64,000 nt of DNA, taken from contig MNCI01034145.1 of the NCBI GenBank assembly GCA_015680685.1, forward strand, positions 78,486 to 142,485, read 5' to 3'. Both the position numbers and the translations under genes were made by a program. This stretch comes from Gnetum montanum. Taxonomy: Eukaryota; Streptophyta; Gnetopsida; Gnetales; Gnetaceae. The notes beneath the pieces are model-generated. The model saw only the letters and a list, made by a program, of their open reading frames with translations, was not told the origin of the DNA and searched no databases. This document shows positions 58,940 to 64,000 of this stretch, in pieces (positions within the stretch are counted from its first letter, which is position 1; the number at the start of each line of letters is the position of its first letter).

Positions 58940-59080
58940 CAAGTTGTAGCTTGCTTGGTTGGCTCACATGTTTTGCACCTCAAAGATATTGGGTTTGAAT
59001 CATATCACCAGCACCCTTATGCTAACTTAGTTTTAAAATGGATTTGTAAAATGGTCTCTTAATTTTAAAAAGAGAAGATA
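58940..59080 (+). repeat. Possible tRNA-derived SINE
   Basis: TAGCTTGCTTGGTTGGCTCA followed by GATATTGGGTTTGAATCATA gives A- and B-box-like blocks about 35 bp apart. It is a single copy in the window, so weak. Confidence 0.4.
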
Positions 59081-60600
59081 AATTTTTTATAGCAAAAGGT
59101 CAAATTAATGATTCAACCGTTTTTGATGGGGATTTGCATGTGATATATTTAGATAAATTAAAATTCCTCAGTATAGGACCCGTAGATGAATGGTAATTAT
59201 TAATAATATATAAAAGAGGACTTAGATGTTCTTATTGCTATACTGGGGGACTTTTGTATTTTTTTTATTATGTAATATTCGATATAGTACAATATAGTTG
59301 GGATTATAATATTTAATGATTACTTGGTGATTTTAGACGAGTGGAAGAAGTTATGGAGGTTGCTAGTTGGGGATAGCTGGGAATCTATAAGAATCTATTT
59401 TGTTACAGTTGACATGCCGATTTGGGTCACATAGCAACACCTTCGGAAAACTTGTTTTAGGAGACAAAAGCCTTAGAGCATTTCCCATATGGGTATGGAA
59501 ACATAGGAACAATCAAAGCTAGTAAATCAAGTGTAGGATTTGAATGATTAACAAACACAAACGATTATCGTTAATGATGTTGCTGTGAATTCTAAAATTA
59601 TGTGGAATAAATTGGGAGCTAATTAGAAAGAACAAAATATTAACTTGGCTAGGAATATTGCATAAAAAGTGACCATGAATTAGATAAGTTTTGAAATTGG
59701 ACATATAAATAGATATGAACTAAGTGACCATGAATTAGATAAGTTCTGAAATTGTACATACAAATAAATATTAACTTAGGAGACATTGAAGATAAAATAA
59801 CATAATAGAAACTTTTCATAAGTAGAAAGCTTTATAATTAAATAGTTTCTCTGAATTGCTCATGACTAAGTTTACAATAATGATTGCAACACAAAGTTCT
59901 TAAAATAACACAAAACAACAAAAACAATGGGTTGAAACTAAAAAACTTAGCTCACTATAGAGCCTTGAATCTTATTTGTAAGATAGACTACCTCTAGTAC
60001 AAGCTTGTTTGCCCATGCCTCTAGAGGCATACCTCTTCCAACCAGTCTATGCAATTAATTTTTTCATATCGGGGAGTTACCCGTAAAATTTCTGGTTAAG
60101 GTAGAGCTCCACCTTAATCTCCTCCTTTGTTTGCAAAGATCGGGAATTCGTCTAGTTACGAATCTATAGAGAAAGGGCTCTATGATCCCCAAATCTCTAA
60201 ACAGTTACGAATCTATAGAGAAAGGGCTCTATGATCCCCAAATCTCTAAACATGGTGGAGCTTTTATGAGTTTTGATTCCCCCACTCTTTATTTTGTCAT
60301 CCTTTTCTCCCCTTTTGCTTGTTCTCCTTCCACCTTTTGCCTCTTTGTGCTCAATTTTTTTTTCCCTTTTATTTTTGCTATCTGCTTGCCTCCTTCCATC
60401 TTGTTGGATGTTGCATGCAAAAATCACAACTAGTATGTATTCATAATTTAATGGAATAGGAAGAAAAGATTAAACGTTATCCTTAATCTTAACATTGATA
60501 ACTAAAACGCACTTCTCTCTTCGTTTTTTTTTCCAATTTACATTCAGTCTGCTCTTTCATGGGCCTCAAGATGTTTAAATTTCATATACATAAAAAAAGA
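59081..60600. other. Intergenic stretch with two short tandem duplications
   Basis: 59671-59780: GACCATGAATTAGATAAGTT and GAAATTG.ACATA.AAATA occur twice, 55 bp apart. 60155-60252: a unit of 49 bp starting GTTACGAATCTATAGAGAAA is repeated with no difference seen, so it is recent. No gene recognised; the 83-codon frame at 60182-60433 overlaps the second duplication and an opposite-strand frame. Confidence 0.6.
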
Positions 60601-61355
60601 TTAAGGCTTAGAAATGAAAAGGGTACAACTTAAATTGCAACAACATGGAATGGGATAGAGAAGGCAATGCAAAATAAAACAATACAATGAAGAACGAATA
60701 AAAGTTACAGAATGGACTGTACCAAATGAGAATGGTATTGAATCAGTTGTGGATGCTTTGGGTGGCTGTAGAAATAGGCACAGGTTCTTGGCTTTCTTAG
60801 CCATCTTTGTAACCGCCCTTTCCATACCTGCAAACAAAGACAGTCACACGCCACATATACAGGAAGCTCATACAGCTTACATCGAATATTAGATAGAACT
60901 CAGTTTGGTAATCGCTTTCACAAATTGGCAAACTGGATAATATGCACACGGCAAGTGACCGTTGCAGTTTACTATGACAAATATGACCGATAAGAACAAA
61001 GAAACTAAAAACACAAATTTCCATGAATTTTTCACAAAAGCAATGGCCCAAGAAAAGCATTTTCAGGAATTGCATCTAAAACAGTACAAAGTAAAAATTG
61101 TAATCGTGGTATATGCTTGTAAATTTAGTCTCCATTTTCATCTAGAGTTGTAGTAAATCCTGATCTTAAATTCCAAAATCGGTAGTCTCTGATAACTGTG
61201 CTTTTTAGATGAATCTGAGAAAACGTTAACGAAACTTGCAACGTAAAGAAAATGCATTGCAGACACTAAGCTGATCAAGAAACTTCTAAAAAAATTTAAG
61301 AGAACTGCTATGAATTTCAACACAAGGTCCTCCTATGTCTTTCAAAAGGCGGGTT
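60601..61355 (-). other. Unassigned stretch with an exon-like 3' splice site
   Basis: On the minus strand CTTTGTTTGCAG at about 60836 is a good acceptor, followed by a short frame reading YGKGGYKDG and a stop. A terminal exon is possible but no upstream partner could be matched, and no domain is visible. The remainder up to the NTF2-like fragment is AT-rich. Confidence 0.2.
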
Positions 61356-61359
61356 ATTT

Positions 61360-61560
61360 TCATGTGCAGCTCCATCGAAATATATCATTGTAAACATAGT
61401 AGTTTCCTGTTGGTGTAGGCATTAGATAAAACAACTGGGAAAATTTGAGCGGGTGCTGCTCGCTGGGCAACTGGGTGGAATCAGTGATGAAGACGAGCTT
61501 GGAACCAGAAGTCATATCTCATGTGTTGTGCAAAACGTGATATGGTTTTCAATATCAGGG
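61360..61560 (-). pseudogene. NTF2-like protein C-terminal fragment
   Basis: Nuclear transport factor 2 carries RanGDP into the nucleus. On the minus strand from about 61498 the frame reads LVFITDSTQLPSEQHPLKFS, then QLFYLMPTPTGN and YYVYNDIFR, and stops (TGA at 61360-61362) four residues later. Plant NTF2 has the same order (LVFVSG..L..E.H.LKFSQ.F.LMPTP.G...NDIFRLNYA) and stops at the same place. Upstream, about 61500-61560, the match continues only weakly (P-Y-x-V-x-H) and is crossed by stops. Either an exon begins near 61498, after the AG of TTCCAAG, or this is a decayed retrocopy. The WSCT end in place of LNYA and the stops favour a pseudogene. Confidence 0.6.
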
Positions 61561-61742
61561 CCATCCTACTATTGCGAATCATGGTTGGTTTCTGGGGGTG
61601 GTTGCCCATGCAGGCGAGAAAGCTGTCGCTCCAACTTGAGTTTGCCTGACCTTGTTCTACATAGGGCATAATGATCATCATCTGCTGCTGAAGTAATTAC
61701 GGGAAAGTTGATGTTGGCCATCGCCTGTGCATAAGCCGGCCC

Positions 61743-62304
61743 TTAAAAAATGACTGACTTGCGAAGGAAACTTTGTGGTCCTATTATTTTATTTTTTTGG
61801 TCCTGATTGGGAACAATGAGCATAAGATCGCTCCTTTGCTGCTGCACCAGCAGCATCTGCATCTGCAGCAGCAAATACAACCTTCCTTCCTGCCTCTGTA
61901 GCACCTCATTACCTGCTGCTTCGTTCTGTTTCAACTTCCAGGAACCATGCTGGTACATTTGATTCTGCTTAGAATTATAGATTATAGCTCCAGCATAATA
62001 TTGGCTGGATCTGTGTAGGTCCATTTTTCCTTTGCAGCAGTGTTGGAAGTTGGTGATGTGCTGGCAGCATCTACCATTTGTTCGCTGCTGTTGTTGAGGA
62101 GATTCAAGAGACATGTTGGAATCTGGGTAAACCTGCATGTGACATGTTTGTATAACTTGACAACCCGAGTGTGAACTGGTTGACACCCTGACCAATGGCA
62201 GGGTGAGCTACCAGATTCAGTGATGAGAACGATCTCCCGAGCTTCTTGGACATGTCGAAAGTCGAATCTTGTACATGTCGGGCGCTGGGTTGGTGGCTGA
62301 GCAC
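61743..62304 (-). other. Unrecognised Gln-rich reading frames
   Basis: A 150-codon minus frame (61743-62195) is rich in Gln (SPQQQQRTNG, LLLQMQMLLVQQQRSD) and overlaps a second frame (62104-62304). The sequence is GC-richer than its surroundings and CAG/CTG-rich, which can keep frames open by chance. It lies just upstream of the NTF2-like fragment on the same strand, so it could be an exon or leader of the same locus. No domain recognised. Confidence 0.25.
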
Positions 62305-62360
62305 TGTAAGTGACTTATAACACCTTCAAAGCCTTCGATGACCTGCGGAATAACTTATTC

Positions 62361-62528
62361 TTCAAACTTTTTTTTATTTGCTTAATTAAGTATGTTCAGT
62401 CTACTATTTGAACATGGTGGTTTGGCAATTAAATGTGTGTTAACTAAGCATACACATTTCCTTGATTCAAACTTTCTTTTATTTGCTTAATCAAGTATGT
62501 TCAATCTAATATTTGAACATGTTGGTCT
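62361..62528 (+). repeat. 105 bp direct duplication
   Basis: TTATTTGCTTAATTAAGTAT, GTTCAGTCTA and ATTTGAACATGGTGGT at 62361-62424 recur at 62466-62527 with a few changes. It abuts the start of the LTR at 62530. Confidence 0.8.
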
Positions 62529-62529
62529 G

Positions 62530-63493
62530 TGATGAGGGCAGTTACTCTAACAGTTATTTTAATTATTAGAGTAGTTACTCTAGCGGTTTATTCTAATTAT
62601 TCGAGAAGTTACTTTAGCGGTTTATTCTAATTATTAGAGAGGTTATTATAGTGGTTATTTTAGCAACTATTTTAATTATTAGAGCGGTTACTCTAATGAT
62701 TAGAGTAGTTGTTCTCAAGCCTATAATTACAGTACCCAGGTCCACAATTAGAAGAAGTCTTTTAGCAGTCAAGTAGTGAAACTCTTGTAGTCTGTTTGAA
62801 AGTTAGAATATTTTCCAAGTGCCTGCAACAGAAGGTCTAAGTGTGGACGGATCTTTATTCGAGTATTGTGTACCTAAGCACACCTTGTGTACGGCAATAA
62901 AGACAAGCTCTTCGATTCATCCTTGCCATTGCCCCAATTGAGATTTGTTTTCTTACGCATTTCTTTTATTTTATTTTCTTATGCATTTATTTTATTTTAT
63001 GCATTTTACATTTATGTTATTAGCGTAGCAATTCATTTTGATCAATTAAACAAATCGTTAAATTACACTTAGTATGATCACTTCGAGTATGCGTGTAACA
63101 CTTGGTAACCCAGTAACGATTAGCGTTTGGTAATCCTAGTAGTGTTGCACTGGTTCAAGATGTATATGGTAAGTGAGAATGGATGCTGGTGTTAGGATTA
63201 GTTAGAACTTAGTTAATGCGTAGTTAGGATAAATTAGTCACTTAGTTATCTATCTTCTCCCTTATTAGTGTAGGACATAAAAACATAAAAGCTATAAAAA
63301 TCATATGCCTCAAGCTTACTTAACCATACAATCGTGACATATAGGTAAGCTTGGGAAGACAACGATTAACTAACCTGTCCTTGTTCCACAAGGGCACATA
63401 AGCACTTAGTCCTTGGAATTCGACCAGATCGTGTGTGAAATGCTCATATTCGTATGGTTGAGTGTAGGGGTACCTCGCTGCTCATCATTGACA
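62530..63493 (+). repeat. 5' LTR of a gypsy-like family (copy 3)
   Basis: Starts TGATGAGGGC and ends CATTGACA, about 964 bp. It shares many phrases with the LTRs at 18418 and 22118 (see there). A poly-A type signal, GCAATAAAGAC, lies near 62896. TCGTTGCCAAGGAC at 63494-63507 follows the end and resembles the GTTGCC-type primer sites of large plant gypsy elements, so this is a 5' LTR. Confidence 0.75.
62537..62716 (+). repeat. Minisatellite in the LTR
   Basis: About five diverged units of GTTACTCTAGCGGTTTATTC followed by TAATTATTAGAG, period about 35-40 bp, at the start of the LTR. The other two copies of the LTR lack it at the equivalent place. Confidence 0.75.
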
Positions 63494-63625
63494 TCGTTGC
63501 CAAGGACCTACTTGTTTGTGCGCTAATTAGAACATAGAAAATCATTCACATTGTTAGAACAAACCCTTAGGGTTGATTGAGAAAATAATAAACAAGAATA
63601 CATTGCACGTTGAACAGTCAAGTAT

Positions 63626-64000
63626 GTCTCCTTCTTTGTACGAAAGTGCCTCATCGCCTAGGTTTGAAACAGGAAACAATCGGCGACGTAATACACATAA
63701 CGTTGATCCGCCAGTCCCTCAACAAGTTTGAGTGGTATATATTCATCCTGATGAGTATATACCAGACTTCACCTTGATCTTCCATCAAGATGAACAACTT
63801 CATTGGTGAGACTTAGAAGGTAACATAGTGTTACCTCTCAATCGTTCAGTCCCAAGCATGCTTCTTCGTGCCCTCAGACGAACTGGCATGGTGCACTTAC
63901 ATGTAGAATACATTGTGCAAGACCATGATTCGAGAGAATACCGTTCCACAGAGATACAACGTCAAAGGGACTTGCAATAGGAGAGATATCATAAGTCTTT
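63626..64000 (+). pseudogene. Start of a gypsy-like gag region, cut by the window edge
   Basis: From the ATG at 63626 the frame reads MSPSLYESASSPRFETGNNR, then after a stop VVYIHPDEYIPDFTLIFHQD, LEGNIVLPLNRSVPSMLLRA and HLHVEYIVQDHDSREYRSTE. At least three stops occur, so it is broken. It lies 132 bp after the LTR, where gag begins. The family cannot be named from this part. Confidence 0.5.

Overview
The window looks like nuclear DNA of a seed plant, most likely a gymnosperm. It is AT-rich, holds one intact host gene with very long introns, and is otherwise filled with decayed LTR retrotransposons, LINEs and tRNA-derived SINEs. The gymnosperm call is inference, from intron size, the old degenerate transposon load and slow decay; no species can be named. 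I found no bacterial-style operon, CRISPR array, rRNA gene or organelle segment, and no convincing new biological system.

Host gene. One complete WAT1-related (EamA/DMT, UMAMIT family) membrane transporter gene lies on the + strand from 24302 to 57166. Seven exons with GT-AG introns in consistent phase give a 396-residue protein. Introns 2 to 5 are 97 to 1039 bp, but intron 1 is 9461 bp and intron 6 is 20804 bp. Both long introns are packed with transposons. On the minus strand at 61360-61560 there is a second host-derived signal, the C-terminal part of an NTF2-like protein, probably a pseudogene fragment.

Left flank, 1-24000. A truncated LTR-like sequence (1-634) is followed by an AT-rich stretch with a GACATCTT hairpin cluster (3678-3932). 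Next comes a minus-strand Ty3/gypsy gag-protease remnant (about 5490-8693). A non-coding LTR element (9450-16581) follows, with 574-575 bp LTRs, a Met-tRNA-type primer site and a near-perfect 5 bp target duplication; inside it is a regular 44 bp minisatellite. At 18418-22960 two LTRs of a third family lie in opposite orientation. A tRNA-derived SINE lies at 23221.

Intron 1 (24490-33950). It carries a minus-strand Ty1/copia relic with short LTRs (28244-33247), itself interrupted by an RTE-like LINE tail (about 30645-31090), plus two tRNA-derived SINEs.

Intron 6 (36134-56937). It holds RTE-like LINE 3' ends in both orientations, a probable LTR with a second GACATCTT hairpin array (39326-39500), SINEs, and a layered insertion. 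In that insertion a plus-strand L1-type LINE (about 47160-55670) is split by a minus-strand L1-type LINE (47993-54631), which is split by a Ty1/copia element (48385-53335, GAATT target duplications).

Right flank, 57167-64000. Short tandem duplications, the NTF2-like fragment and an unrecognised Gln-rich reading frame are followed by the 5' LTR and start of the internal region of another LTR retrotransposon, which runs off the window. Its LTR family is the one at 18418 and 22118.
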